Below are positions 16,537-26,215 of a stretch of DNA of 40,651 nucleotides, one piece after another. The notes beneath the pieces are model-generated. The model ran no database searches. It was not told the origin of the DNA and saw only the letters and a program-made list of their open reading frames with translations. The position numbers and the translations under genes were made by a program. The stretch is from Rhodospirillaceae bacterium (GTDB lineage Bacteria > Pseudomonadota > Alphaproteobacteria > Rhodospirillales > Magnetospirillaceae). Position 1 is the stretch's first letter; every line of letters begins with the position of its first letter. The stretch spans positions 1-40,651 of the forward strand of contig JAITNJ010000036.1 of assembly GCA_031290545.1 (NCBI GenBank), read 5' to 3'.

Positions 16537-17490
16537 ATGCTACAAATATCACCTCATGTTCCAGTTTTATTGTCTGAGACTCTCGTCGGTCTAACCCCAA
16601 AGACCGACGAGATCTTTGTTGATGGAACTTTTGGTGTTGGTGGTTGCTCTTGCGCTTTACTCGACGCAGCTAATTGTCGTGTTTTTGGCATTGATCGTGA
16701 TCCTTCAGCAATAATTCTTGGTAAAGAACTAGCAAAGCGTTATAACGGTCGTTTGACAATTTTGTCTGGACGTTTTGGTAATATGGATCAACTTCTTAAT
16801 GATTGTGGCATCAATAAAGTCGATGGAGTTACCTTAGATCTGGGTATTTCCTCAACACAGCTCGATAAAGCAGAACGTGGTTTTTCTTTTAAAAAAGACG
16901 GTCCTCTTGACATGCGCATGGAAGAAACAGGAATAAGTGCTGCTGATATGGTTAACTCTTTATCAGAATCCGAATTATCTGATATTTTTTGGAACTTTGG
17001 TGAAGAGCGATATTCTAATCGCATTGCACGTGCCATTGTAAATAGTCGTAAAACTCAGCTCTTCGCCAGAACACGTCAATTAACTGATTTGATTCATAAG
17101 ATTGTTCCTCGTACAAAAAACGGTATAGATTCAGCAACTCGTACTTTTCAAGGTCTTCGTATTGCAGTAAACAATGAATTAGAAGAAATTAGCCGAGGTC
17201 TACTTGCTGCAGAACGACTTTTAAATAATAAAGGTAGACTTGCTATTGTTTCCTTTCATTCGCTAGAAGACAGAATTGTGAAGAATTTTCTAAAGATACG
17301 AAGCTGTAGTGAGGCTCACACGAATAGATACTCACCACCTCCATTGGCCATTCATAAACCAAGTTTTCGTTTACTAACCAAGAAGCCTATTACTCCAAGT
17401 TTTAAAGAAATTGCCGAAAATGTTCGTGCGCGTTCATCGCGTTTACGATTGGCTGAACGCACGTCATGGCCAGCGTGGTCTTCTTCATAA
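16537..17490 (+). CDS. rsmH: 16S rRNA m4C1402 methyltransferase
   Basis: 317 aa. RsmH (MraW) methylates N4 of C1402 in 16S rRNA using S-adenosylmethionine. The N-terminus HVPVLLSETL and DGTFGVGGCS form the SAM-binding start; the Gly-rich loop carries Cys at positions where Tyr or His and Ala are more usual. LDLGISSTQLDKAERGFSF and the GPLDMRM segment follow, then TRTFQGLRIAVNNEL and SFHSLEDRIVK. The start lies directly after the mraZ stop. The 3' end is separated from ftsL by 16 nt. No defects seen. Confidence 0.96.
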   Translation: MLQISPHVPVLLSETLVGLTPKTDEIFVDGTFGVGGCSCALLDAANCRVFGIDRDPSAIILGKELAKRYNGRLTILSGRFGNMDQLLNDCGINKVDGVTLDLGISSTQLDKAERGFSFKKDGPLDMRMEETGISAADMVNSLSESELSDIFWNFGEERYSNRIARAIVNSRKTQLFARTRQLTDLIHKIVPRTKNGIDSATRTFQGLRIAVNNELEEISRGLLAAERLLNNKGRLAIVSFHSLEDRIVKNFLKIRSCSEAHTNRYSPPPLAIHKPSFRLLTKKPITPSFKEIAENVRARSSRLRLAERTSWPAWSSS

Positions 17491-17506
17491 TCTAAAAGAG
17501 ATAATC

Positions 17507-17932
17507 ATGTTGAAAATCTTCATTATTTCAATTACTTTCGCTATCATAGCTGGTGGTAATTTATTCATATTTAAATATAAAGTACAAACTCAGGAACAAC
17601 GGCTCTCAGAGTTAAAAAGAAATATTGCCGAAGCACAAGAATCAATTCATGTATTAAAAGCTGAATGGGACTATCTCAACAATCCATCGAGATTACGTGT
17701 TCAAGCAGAGCGTCATCTAGGACTGCATTCACTAAAACTAAATCAGATTACTACAATAGCTAGTATCCCAATGAAAGAATCACACATTGGTAATATATCA
17801 CCAAGTAATAAATCTATAGAAAAAATTTCATCAATACCATTGGTCAAAAAGACCTCAAAGATCACATTTACACTAAAACAAACTCAAAAAATTGCCACAA
17901 CAGTTACAAACTCGACATTGGATAAAATGTAA
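17507..17932 (+). CDS. ftsL: FtsL, bitopic division protein
   Basis: 141 aa. FtsL joins FtsB and FtsQ in the periplasm and activates the FtsW-FtsI synthase. One membrane helix at about 2-22 is followed by a coiled coil (QEQRLSELKRNIAEAQESI region) and the conserved AEWDYLNNPSRL and AERHLGL strings. I start at ATG 17507, which has AAAGAG upstream and gives the proper membrane-first topology; an in-frame ATG at 17411 would add 32 residues overlapping rsmH and is unlikely. The tail from about 95 is Ser, Thr and Lys rich and poorly conserved. Confidence 0.9.
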   Translation: MLKIFIISITFAIIAGGNLFIFKYKVQTQEQRLSELKRNIAEAQESIHVLKAEWDYLNNPSRLRVQAERHLGLHSLKLNQITTIASIPMKESHIGNISPSNKSIEKISSIPLVKKTSKITFTLKQTQKIATTVTNSTLDKM

Positions 17933-18024
17933 CATTATTAATAGGTGTTACATTTATCGATACTCAAATAATTAGCTGATGTATATCAAAATGCCCTATA
18001 TCAGCATTTACTACGATCATTAGT

Positions 18025-19692
18025 ATGATTTACAATCATAATTCTAACAACATTAATCACAGTAGCATGTATAGACGCACAACTTCGATGAATCGCAGCC
18101 GTCTAGTCTTTACAATAGTCATGTTCATTTTAGCTTTTTTCGTAATTTCATTGAGATTAATCGATGTTACAATATTTAAGTACATTAGCATTAAAAATGA
18201 CAGTAATAATCAATCTAAGATTATTCGTCGTGCAGACATTTTAGATCGTAATGGCACCTTACTAGCAACTAGCTTACCATTGGTATCACTTTACGCCAAT
18301 CCACATCAAATTGATGACAAAACCAAAGTAGCACAAAAGATCAAGCATATTTTAAAAGATATTAATATCAATAAGTTATTAGAAAAACTAAAAGAAGATA
18401 AAAGTTTTGTTTATTTACACCGTAATCTTTTGCCACATCAGGAATATGAAATTAATGCGCTTGGTATTCCAGGTCTTTATTTCGAAAATGCAGAAAAGCG
18501 AATATATCCACAAAATGAGCTTGTTTCTCATGTTATTGGTTTAACTGATATTGATAATAAGGGTATTGCTGGAATCGAGAAAACCTTTGAAAATAAGTTA
18601 AATTCCTGTCGTGATCCATTACATCTATCATTAGATATTCGAGTTCAAACAATATTACGAAACGAACTAATAAAAACTATTTCTGAATTTCATGCAATTG
18701 GTGCAATAGGAATAGTTATGGATGTTCATACTGGTGAATTATTAGGAATGGTTTCATTACCAGATTTCAATCCAAATAATCTAACTTTAGCAACGTCTGA
18801 CGCAATGTTCAATCGAGCCAGTCTCGGTGATTATGAAATGGGCAGTACTTTTAAAATATTCAATATAGCAGCAACTCTTGATGCTGGAACTTCTACGCTT
18901 ACAAGCAAATATGATGTTACTAATAAGCTCAAAATTGCAGGTTTTGAAATTAGTGATTACAAACAAAAAAATCATCCATTAACAGTACCAGAAATATTAA
19001 AATTTTCATCAAACATTGGCTCTGCTCGCATGGCTATCGATCTTGGTATCGAAAAACAAATAGCTTTTATGTCTAAAATTGGAATGATGCGACAAACTGA
19101 TATCGAACTATCAGAAGTTAGCTCACCATTAATACCAAATCCTTGGCGTCTAATTAATTCTATGACTATTTCCTATGGTCATGGAATTGCAGTTTCACCA
19201 CTTCATGTAGTAACCGGTATTAGTACTTTAGTAAATGGTGGTTTATTGCATCCTGCCACTCTCTTAAAACATGAGCATAATCAATCAATAAAAAGTCAAC
19301 GTGTTATAAAATCAGAAACATCAAAAATCATGCGCGATCTAATAAGAATGGTAGTCTTAGAGGGAACAGGTAGAAATGCAAGCGTGCTCGGTTATGACGT
19401 CGGAGGTAAAACAGGAACTGCTGAAAAAGTCGGAATTGGTGGATATCATCATAAATCGTTACTAACATCTTTCATTGCGGCTTTTCCAATGTCAGATCCT
19501 AAATATGCAATTCTTGCAATGATCGATGAACCTAAAGGAAACAAAGAAAGTTATGGGTTTGCCACAGCCGGTTGGACAGCAGCACCTGCTGTTGGTCGTA
19601 TTATTTCTCAAATCGGACCATTGCTAGGACTCATTCCATCTAAAATGGAATCATTTAATACTAAAGAAACTTTCCATTTACAACAAAATTAG
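18025..19692 (+). CDS. ftsI: FtsI (PBP3), septal peptidoglycan transpeptidase
   Basis: 555 aa. Class B penicillin-binding protein that crosslinks septal peptidoglycan with its partner FtsW. A short cytoplasmic N-terminus and one membrane anchor (about 28-48) precede the pedestal domain (RRADILDRNGTLLATS near 68-83). The transpeptidase has all three motifs: Ser274-x-x-Lys277 (STFK), SSN at 328-330 and KTG at 462-464. ATG 18025 has no clear ribosome binding site; Met15 and Met22 are alternatives that would keep the anchor. A 92-nt gap after ftsL is long for this cluster and could hold an internal promoter, though I see no clear one. Confidence 0.95.
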   Translation: MIYNHNSNNINHSSMYRRTTSMNRSRLVFTIVMFILAFFVISLRLIDVTIFKYISIKNDSNNQSKIIRRADILDRNGTLLATSLPLVSLYANPHQIDDKTKVAQKIKHILKDININKLLEKLKEDKSFVYLHRNLLPHQEYEINALGIPGLYFENAEKRIYPQNELVSHVIGLTDIDNKGIAGIEKTFENKLNSCRDPLHLSLDIRVQTILRNELIKTISEFHAIGAIGIVMDVHTGELLGMVSLPDFNPNNLTLATSDAMFNRASLGDYEMGSTFKIFNIAATLDAGTSTLTSKYDVTNKLKIAGFEISDYKQKNHPLTVPEILKFSSNIGSARMAIDLGIEKQIAFMSKIGMMRQTDIELSEVSSPLIPNPWRLINSMTISYGHGIAVSPLHVVTGISTLVNGGLLHPATLLKHEHNQSIKSQRVIKSETSKIMRDLIRMVVLEGTGRNASVLGYDVGGKTGTAEKVGIGGYHHKSLLTSFIAAFPMSDPKYAILAMIDEPKGNKESYGFATAGWTAAPAVGRIISQIGPLLGLIPSKMESFNTKETFHLQQN

Positions 19693-19701
19693 AGGTGTCT
19701 T

Positions 19702-21141
19702 TTGCTAAAACTAAATGAGTTATTAGACACTGATGTTGATTTAGAAATCTCTGGCATAGCTATGGATTCTAGAGTCGTAAAACCAGGATATTTGTTTGTT
19801 GCTTTAAGGGGAAGTAAATCCAATGGTATTAACTTCATTGATGAAGCACTGTCCCGTGGAGCAAAAGTTATTCTTACATCAAAAGAAAATATAAAAACAG
19901 ATAGTCGTGCAATTTTTATTGAAGATAAAAATCCGAGACAACTCTTATCTTTAATAGCTTCTCGTTTTTATTCATGTCAGCCTAAAGTTATCGTTGCGGT
20001 AACTGGAACTAATGGGAAAACTTCAGTTGTTAATTTCATTAGTCAAATTTGGACACAGGCTGGTTTAATGGCGGCAAGCATAGGAACTATTGGTATGATC
20101 GAGCCTGATAATATATTCAGATCATGTAAATTAACTACTCCAGATCCAATAACACTACATTTCAATTTGGATCGAATGAAAAAGGGTGGAATTACACATG
20201 TAGCGCTAGAAGCGTCTAGTCATGGTATTAATCAATTTCGATTAGATGGAGTTGATATAAATGTTTCTGCTTTTACAAATCTTACACAAGATCATCTCGA
20301 TTATCACAATAATATGAAAGCTTACATGCAGGCTAAGAGTCGCCTGTTTAACGAAATAATGCCAAAAGAAAGAATAGCTATAATAAATATAGATTCACAA
20401 ATGTCTAATTTATTGATTAAATTATGCAAAAACCGTGATCATCTTATTATCACCTACGGTAACAATTCCAAAGCAGATATTCGATTAAATAAAGTCACAC
20501 CTGTTGGTGATAGTCAAAATATTTCAATAGTCGTTATGGGAACGCTTTATAAATTGAATATACCGATAGCTGGAACATTTCAAATTTCAAACATTGCATG
20601 TGCATTAGGATTGGCTTTAGCTACTGGTATTAAACAAGACGTGGCTGTTGCCACTCTTGAAAAATTACATGGAGTTCCTGGTCGAATGCAAAAAGTAACA
20701 ACAACACATGAAGGTGCCCAAATCTATGTAGATTATGCACACACACCAGATGGATTAGAAAATCTATTAAAAGCATTACGTCTACACGTCAAGAACCGTC
20801 TTTTATTAGTTTTTGGTTGTGGTGGTAATCGTGATATAGAAAAACGTTCAAAGATGGGTAATATAGCTAAACTTTTAGCAGATCAAGTATTTGTTACCGA
20901 CGACAATCCTAGAAATGAAAATCCTGCAACAATACGCGCACAAATAATAAAGTCTTGTCCAGATGCTATCGAAGTAGAAAACCGTGAAGATGCTATTCGT
21001 TTAGCTATTAATTCACTAAAACTTGGTGATTTATTAGTAATAGCCGGTAAGGGGCATGAAACAGTACAAATCATCGAAGATCGTATCATACCTTTTGACG
21101 ATGTAAAACAGGTGCGCCGAATAATAACAGAGAGAATATGA
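19702..21141 (+). CDS. murE: UDP-MurNAc-tripeptide synthetase, meso-diaminopimelate adding
   Basis: 479 aa. Adds the third stem-peptide residue to UDP-MurNAc-L-Ala-D-Glu. The ATP loop TGTNGKTS is at 101-108, and DNPR at 401-404 is the signature for meso-diaminopimelate rather than lysine, as expected for a Gram-negative. The start is a TTG: GAGG at 19692-19695 lies 6 nt upstream, overlapping the ftsI stop, and the first in-frame ATG would remove about 20 conserved residues. The stop overlaps the murF start by 4 nt. Confidence 0.96.
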   Translation: MLKLNELLDTDVDLEISGIAMDSRVVKPGYLFVALRGSKSNGINFIDEALSRGAKVILTSKENIKTDSRAIFIEDKNPRQLLSLIASRFYSCQPKVIVAVTGTNGKTSVVNFISQIWTQAGLMAASIGTIGMIEPDNIFRSCKLTTPDPITLHFNLDRMKKGGITHVALEASSHGINQFRLDGVDINVSAFTNLTQDHLDYHNNMKAYMQAKSRLFNEIMPKERIAIINIDSQMSNLLIKLCKNRDHLIITYGNNSKADIRLNKVTPVGDSQNISIVVMGTLYKLNIPIAGTFQISNIACALGLALATGIKQDVAVATLEKLHGVPGRMQKVTTTHEGAQIYVDYAHTPDGLENLLKALRLHVKNRLLLVFGCGGNRDIEKRSKMGNIAKLLADQVFVTDDNPRNENPATIRAQIIKSCPDAIEVENREDAIRLAINSLKLGDLLVIAGKGHETVQIIEDRIIPFDDVKQVRRIITERI

Positions 21142-22571
21142 ATACAGCACTGTGGTCTAGTCATGAAGCCTCATCTGCAACAAATGGACAATTATTAGGA
21201 TCTGTTTGCTGGGAAGCAATTGATGTTTCTATCGATAGCCGTACTATACAGGCAGGATCTTTGTTTATTGCGCTACTAGGACCAAATCATGATGGTCACG
21301 ATCATGTGGCTACATCTTTGAAAAATGGCGCTGTTGCTGCATTGGTACATAAAATTCCAGCGAACGTATCCAATGATGCACCTCTACTTCTAGTAAAAAA
21401 TACTATGATCGGATTAGTTTCTTTAGCAAAAGCAGCTAGAAATAGATCTGATGCACGAATAATAGCTGTTACAGGTAGTGTTGGTAAAACCAGTACTAAA
21501 GAAATGCTTAAACTAGCCCTTGGTACTTCCGGATCGACTTATGTAAATCAGAAAAACCTTAATAATCATTTAGGCGTTCCATTGTCATTGGCAAGATTGC
21601 CAAAAAAAACCAAGTTCGCAGTGTTTGAATTAGGTATGAATCATGCAGGAGAAATCGCACAACTAACTAATTTGGTACGTCCGCATATTGCGCTTATTAC
21701 TGCTGTTGAAGCCGTGCATATAGCACAATTTCAATCAACTCAACAAATTGCAAAAGCCAAAGCAGAAATCTTCCAAGGAGTTGAGCCGAACGGTTTTGCC
21801 GTTTTACCGCGTGATAATAAGTATTATCATCTATTATATGAAGCAGCAATGATAGCTAAAATTACCAACATCATAAGCTTTGGTAGTCATCTTGATTCTG
21901 ATGCTAAGTTGCTAGACTCTAAAATAGATTCTAATACAACGCTCATATCAGCTTCATTCGGATGTGACACTATTAATTATCAAATCAATATTCCTAATTT
22001 ATATTGGATAAACAATAGTCTGGCAGCATTACTTGTTGCAAGATCCGTCGGAGTTGATCTAAAAGTAGCAGCTAGCTCATTAATTGAAATGAATCCACCA
22101 AAAGGTCGAGGTAATCAAAAAATACTATCTTGGGATGATGGATTTATTAAAATAATTGATGAAACTTATAATGCCAATCCTATTTCAATGCATGCAGCTA
22201 TCACAACTCTAGGTGCAATTAAAAAATGTCACAATATAAGAAGTATAGTTGTACTCGGTGATATGCTAGAACTAGGAAAAAATGCTCCTAGTATGCACAT
22301 TTCTCTTGTTAAATCCATTATCGAAAATCAAATAGATCTTGTTTATACTGCCGGTTCATTAATGCGTCATCTACATGAAGCACTACCACAAGATCAACAA
22401 AAATGTCACGCTAACAATTCAAAAGAAATTGCATTGTTAGTTATAAAAATATTGAAATCTGGTGATGTAGTTATGGTCAAAGGATCTTCAAATAGTGTAA
22501 TGAAAACTGTTATTAAAACCATTGAGCAAGTAGCACTACAAAAAATACACAAAATTGCCACTAGAACATAG
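21138..22571 (+). CDS. murF: UDP-MurNAc-pentapeptide synthetase (D-Ala-D-Ala adding)
   Basis: 477 aa. Ligates D-Ala-D-Ala to UDP-MurNAc-tripeptide, completing the cytoplasmic precursor. The ATP loop TGSVGKTST is at 112-120, and the DETYNANPISM and VVLGDMLELG strings characteristic of MurF are in the C-terminal half. The ATG overlaps the murE stop (ATGA), so translation is probably coupled. The 50-nt gap to mraY contains a 16-nt palindrome. Full length, nothing unusual. Confidence 0.96.
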   Translation: MNTALWSSHEASSATNGQLLGSVCWEAIDVSIDSRTIQAGSLFIALLGPNHDGHDHVATSLKNGAVAALVHKIPANVSNDAPLLLVKNTMIGLVSLAKAARNRSDARIIAVTGSVGKTSTKEMLKLALGTSGSTYVNQKNLNNHLGVPLSLARLPKKTKFAVFELGMNHAGEIAQLTNLVRPHIALITAVEAVHIAQFQSTQQIAKAKAEIFQGVEPNGFAVLPRDNKYYHLLYEAAMIAKITNIISFGSHLDSDAKLLDSKIDSNTTLISASFGCDTINYQINIPNLYWINNSLAALLVARSVGVDLKVAASSLIEMNPPKGRGNQKILSWDDGFIKIIDETYNANPISMHAAITTLGAIKKCHNIRSIVVLGDMLELGKNAPSMHISLVKSIIENQIDLVYTAGSLMRHLHEALPQDQQKCHANNSKEIALLVIKILKSGDVVMVKGSSNSVMKTVIKTIEQVALQKIHKIATRT

Positions 22572-22574
22572 AAT

Positions 22575-22590
22575 TCATTATTAATAATGA
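22575..22590. repeat. 16-nt perfect palindrome in the murF-mraY gap
   Basis: TCATTATTAATAATGA is fully self-complementary and is followed by TTATTAATTTTT. It lies in one of the few real gaps of the cluster, just after murF. It could be a weak attenuator or simply a product of AT-rich composition. Confidence 0.3.
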
Positions 22591-22621
22591 TTATTAATTT
22601 TTACAAAAATAAGCTGTGATC

Positions 22622-23710
22622 ATGTTATATAATTTATTGTTTCCGCTTGCAGATCGTATCAGCGTCTTTAATCTATTCAAATATTTGACATTCCGTACTG
22701 GATGTGCAGTGTTAACAGCACTTCTAGTTTTCTTTTTTATTGGTCCTCCGATCATTCGTTTATTGCACAAAAAACAGAGTTGTGGTCAACCAATACGTAC
22801 TGATGGACCAAAAAATCACTTACTGACTAAGCAAGGAATTCCAACTATGGGTGGGATCCCTATTCTTTTAACATTAAGTATATCAACACTACTATGGGTA
22901 GATCTGGCCAACAGTTATGTTTGGATTGTCTTATTAATTACTATTAGCTACGGATTGATAGGTTTTTTTGATGATTTTTTAAAGATTAAACGAAACAACA
23001 CTAAGGGACTTTCTGGTAAATTAAAATTAATTGGACAAACCATAATAGCAATCATTGCATCAACAATTATCATAGCACTATCACCTGAACAACTGTCTCA
23101 CGCAATAACTTTACCATTTTTCAAAAACACAATAATTCAATTTGGATATGGTTATATAATAGCTGCTATTTTTGTTATTGTTGGCTCGTCTAATGCTGTT
23201 AATTTAACTGACGGTCTCGATGGATTGGTAACAGTCCCAATGATAATTATCTCCTGCGTTTTTGCAATAATTGCTTATATTGTTGGGCATTCAGTATTTT
23301 CAAATTATTTACAAATACACTACATACCAAAAATAGGTGAGTTATCTGTATTTTGCGGTGCTCTAGTTGGCGCAGGTCTAGGTTTTTTATGGTTTAATGC
23401 TCCACCAGCTATTATTTTTATGGGAGACACCGGATCCTTAGGAATTGGTGGTGCATTAGGAGCAATAAGTGTAATAACCAAGCATGAGATCGTTTTAGCT
23501 ATAGTAGGAGGTCTTTTTGTTATTGAAACAGTTTCTGTTATTATTCAAGTAACTTGTTTCAAAATAACTGGCAAGCGAGTCTTTCTAATGGCACCGCTTC
23601 ATCATCATTTTGAAAAAAAGGGTTGGAGTGAATCAACTATAGTAATTCGTTTTTGGATCATTTCTGGTATTTTGGCTTTAATTGGACTTTCCACATTGAA
23701 ATTGCGGTAA
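22622..23710 (+). CDS. mraY: Phospho-MurNAc-pentapeptide translocase
   Basis: 362 aa. MraY moves phospho-MurNAc-pentapeptide onto undecaprenyl phosphate to form lipid I at the inner membrane. About ten hydrophobic segments are visible. Conserved acidic motifs are GFFDDFLKI (near 110), NLTDGLDGL (near 190) and the metal-binding [12 protein letters not shown]; the HHHFEKKGW signature near 320 is intact. ATG 22622 gives MLYNLLFPL, the family N-terminus; a GTG at 22616 would add two residues. It is followed by murD after 10 nt. Confidence 0.96.
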   Translation: MLYNLLFPLADRISVFNLFKYLTFRTGCAVLTALLVFFFIGPPIIRLLHKKQSCGQPIRTDGPKNHLLTKQGIPTMGGIPILLTLSISTLLWVDLANSYVWIVLLITISYGLIGFFDDFLKIKRNNTKGLSGKLKLIGQTIIAIIASTIIIALSPEQLSHAITLPFFKNTIIQFGYGYIIAAIFVIVGSSNAVNLTDGLDGLVTVPMIIISCVFAIIAYIVGHSVFSNYLQIHYIPKIGELSVFCGALVGAGLGFLWFNAPPAIIFMGDTGSLGIGGALGAISVITKHEIVLAIVGGLFVIETVSVIIQVTCFKITGKRVFLMAPLHHHFEKKGWSESTIVIRFWIISGILALIGLSTLKLR

Positions 23711-23720
23711 GTAAAAAAGA

Positions 23721-25103
23721 ATGTTGCCAGTTCCTTTTTTGAAAGATAAAAAAGTTGCAGTTATTGGACTTGGAAAGTCTGGAACATCGGCTGCTCGTTC
23801 TTTAGTTAAAAGTGGCTCTAGCATTATAGGATGGGATGATAATCCAGAAGTACGCCTATCTTGTAATATAGACGGTATGACAATCGTAGATATGATGCTT
23901 TATGATTTGTCAGAACTACAACTGATGGTATGGAGCCCAGGAATCCCGCACAGATCACATCCTATCGCCATTAGAGCTCGCAAAATGAATATACCTCTAG
24001 TCTGTGACATAGATCTGTTAATCGCAACAAACCAAAATGCCAAATTTATTGGAGTTACTGGTACTAATGGTAAATCTACTACTACAGCTCTTATTGGTCA
24101 CATTTTAAAAACAGCAGGACTAAGTGCTGCAATTGGAGGAAATCTAGGAACACCTGCGCTTGATTTGCCACAACTTAGTAGCGATGGAACTTATATTCTT
24201 GAATTGTCGTCATATCAATTAGAGCTGTTAAATACGGCAAAATTCGATATCGGTATTCTATTAAATATAACCCCAGATCATCTAAATCGTTACAATAATA
24301 TGAACGATTACGCAAAAACTAAGGCAAGCCTATTCAATCATATGCGATCTGATAGTATATCTATAATTAGTATTGATGATGCTTTTTCTTATAAAACCTT
24401 TCAAAACATTCATAATACTAATATTAAATTATCATTGCCAATCTCGATCAAAAATCAAATACAAAACGGTATTTCAGTAAAAGAGAATATTTTAATCGAT
24501 AATTGTGATGGACTATTAAAATCAGTTATAGATCTTAGAGATTTAAAACACTTACAGGGTCTTCATAATTGGCAAAATGCATGTGCAGCATATGCAACAA
24601 CACGTATTTCTGGAATCTCTGATGATATCATTTGTGATGCCCTAAAAAGTTATCCTGGATTAGCTCACAGACAAGAAATAATAGCTGTAATAGATAATAT
24701 TACCTATATTAATGACAGTAAAGCAACAAACGCTGATGCAGTTGAAAAAGCTCTTATTTGCTATTCAAATATCTATTGGATTGTCGGCGGACAAATTAAA
24801 GAAGGGGGAATAACAAATCTTGCCCCACTATTTTCTCGTATTATTAAAGCTTTTCTGATTGGAGAATCAAGCGATGAATTTGCCATCACATTAAATGGCA
24901 AGGTACCTTTCAAACACTGTCAAACTTTGGATGTAGCTATCACTATGGCACGAATTGCTGCTATGTCTGACGCAAAATCAAATGCTGTAATATTACTATC
25001 TCCAGCATGCGCATCTTGGGATCAATTTACAAGTTTTGAAAATCGTGGTGATTATTTTAGAAAAATGGTTTTATCTTTGCCAGGTAAAAGAGGAAGTATA
25101 TGA
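23721..25103 (+). CDS. murD: UDP-MurNAc-L-Ala:D-Glu ligase
   Basis: 460 aa. Adds D-glutamate to UDP-MurNAc-L-Ala. An N-terminal Rossmann-like domain (VAVIGLGKSGTSAA at 12-25) binds the UDP part, then the ATP loop TGTNGKST at 113-120 and the ligase C-terminal domain (NDSKATNADAVEKAL, LLSPACASWDQF). AAAAAGA lies just before the ATG. It sits in the usual place between mraY and ftsW, and its TGA overlaps the ftsW start by 4 nt. Confidence 0.96.
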   Translation: MLPVPFLKDKKVAVIGLGKSGTSAARSLVKSGSSIIGWDDNPEVRLSCNIDGMTIVDMMLYDLSELQLMVWSPGIPHRSHPIAIRARKMNIPLVCDIDLLIATNQNAKFIGVTGTNGKSTTTALIGHILKTAGLSAAIGGNLGTPALDLPQLSSDGTYILELSSYQLELLNTAKFDIGILLNITPDHLNRYNNMNDYAKTKASLFNHMRSDSISIISIDDAFSYKTFQNIHNTNIKLSLPISIKNQIQNGISVKENILIDNCDGLLKSVIDLRDLKHLQGLHNWQNACAAYATTRISGISDDIICDALKSYPGLAHRQEIIAVIDNITYINDSKATNADAVEKALICYSNIYWIVGGQIKEGGITNLAPLFSRIIKAFLIGESSDEFAITLNGKVPFKHCQTLDVAITMARIAAMSDAKSNAVILLSPACASWDQFTSFENRGDYFRKMVLSLPGKRGSI

Positions 25104-26215
25104 CCATTTTTAAACGTACCGACACTTCTTTAATCAGCAATTGGTATTGGACTATCGATCTTTTAACTTTAATAGCAATAATACTTTTGATCGCTATTGG
25201 TATAATTTTAAATTTAACAGCAAGTCCGTCAGTTGCTGAGAGAATCGGCGCAAACTACTCTTATTTCATTTTTCATCAATTAGCATTACTACCATTGACA
25301 ATACTAGTTATTTTTGGTGTTTCGTTAATTACACTAAAAAATATTCATACCTTAACATTCATAATTTTTCTAATATCCATTATCTTAATGGTAGCAACAT
25401 TATTTTTTGGACAAGAAATTAAGGGTGCAACAAGATGGATTACATTTGCTGGTATCTCCATACAACCATCAGAATTTGCTAAACCTACATTTGCTGTAAT
25501 TATTGCTTGGTTATTTTCAAAACAACACTTATCAAAAACTTTAGGTAATCTAATTTCTTTCGGATTATTTTTGTTAGTTGCTTATTTGTTATTGCTGCAA
25601 CCTGACTTCGGTATGACGCTAGTAATATCAGCTGTTTGGTTTACTGAATTCTTAATATCTGGACTTCCACTAATTTTGATCTTAATGATTATAACAGTTG
25701 GTTTAATTGGAGGTATTTGTGCTTATCTTACTTTTAGTCATGTAACCAATCGTATAGATCAATTTTTCGACAAATCGATCGGTGATAATTATCAAATCAC
25801 TACAGCATTACATGCTTTTAATCACGGAGGTTTTTTTGGACGCGGACCAGGAGAAGGTAGAGTAAAGACAATTTTGCCAGACGCTCATACAGACTTTATT
25901 ATGGCAGTTGCTGGTGAGGAGTTTGGTTTAATTTTATGTTTAATTATAGTTGGTATCTTTACTTTCATCATAATACGCAGTTTTACTCGCATATTGACCG
26001 AAGAAAATCTTTTTGTTTTTCTCGCCACTTCAGGGATATTAGTACAATTTGGTTTACAGGCTATTATCAATATGGCATCAACTCTGCATTTAATCCCTAC
26101 AAAGGGCATGACATTACCTTTTATCTCATATGGAGGTTCGTCAATGTTATCCCTAGCCCTTGGAATGGGAATAATGTTGTCTTTGACTCGTAAGCGTTAT
26201 TGTAATGAATCATAA
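25100..26215 (+). CDS. ftsW: FtsW, SEDS-family septal peptidoglycan polymerase
   Basis: 371 aa. Lipid II polymerase partnered with FtsI at the septum. A polytopic protein with about ten membrane segments starting near residue 17. SEDS signatures are present: GATRWITFAGISIQPSEFAKP near 112-132, QPDFGMTLV near 173, and the C-terminal HLIPTKGMTLPFISYGGSS loop. The conserved Asp of the ALPDAHTDFI-type loop is present here as LPDAHTDFIMAVAGEEFG. It overlaps murD by 4 nt and murG by 1 nt (TAATG). Confidence 0.95.
   Translation: MTIFKRTDTSLISNWYWTIDLLTLIAIILLIAIGIILNLTASPSVAERIGANYSYFIFHQLALLPLTILVIFGVSLITLKNIHTLTFIIFLISIILMVATLFFGQEIKGATRWITFAGISIQPSEFAKPTFAVIIAWLFSKQHLSKTLGNLISFGLFLLVAYLLLLQPDFGMTLVISAVWFTEFLISGLPLILILMIITVGLIGGICAYLTFSHVTNRIDQFFDKSIGDNYQITTALHAFNHGGFFGRGPGEGRVKTILPDAHTDFIMAVAGEEFGLILCLIIVGIFTFIIIRSFTRILTEENLFVFLATSGILVQFGLQAIINMASTLHLIPTKGMTLPFISYGGSSMLSLALGMGIMLSLTRKRYCNES

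Noticed and set aside
17411..17506. An extended ftsL start overlapping rsmH by 80 nt
   Set aside because: The extra 32 residues are the rsmH 3' end read in another frame; the ATG at 17507 has a ribosome binding site and gives the normal short cytoplasmic tail.
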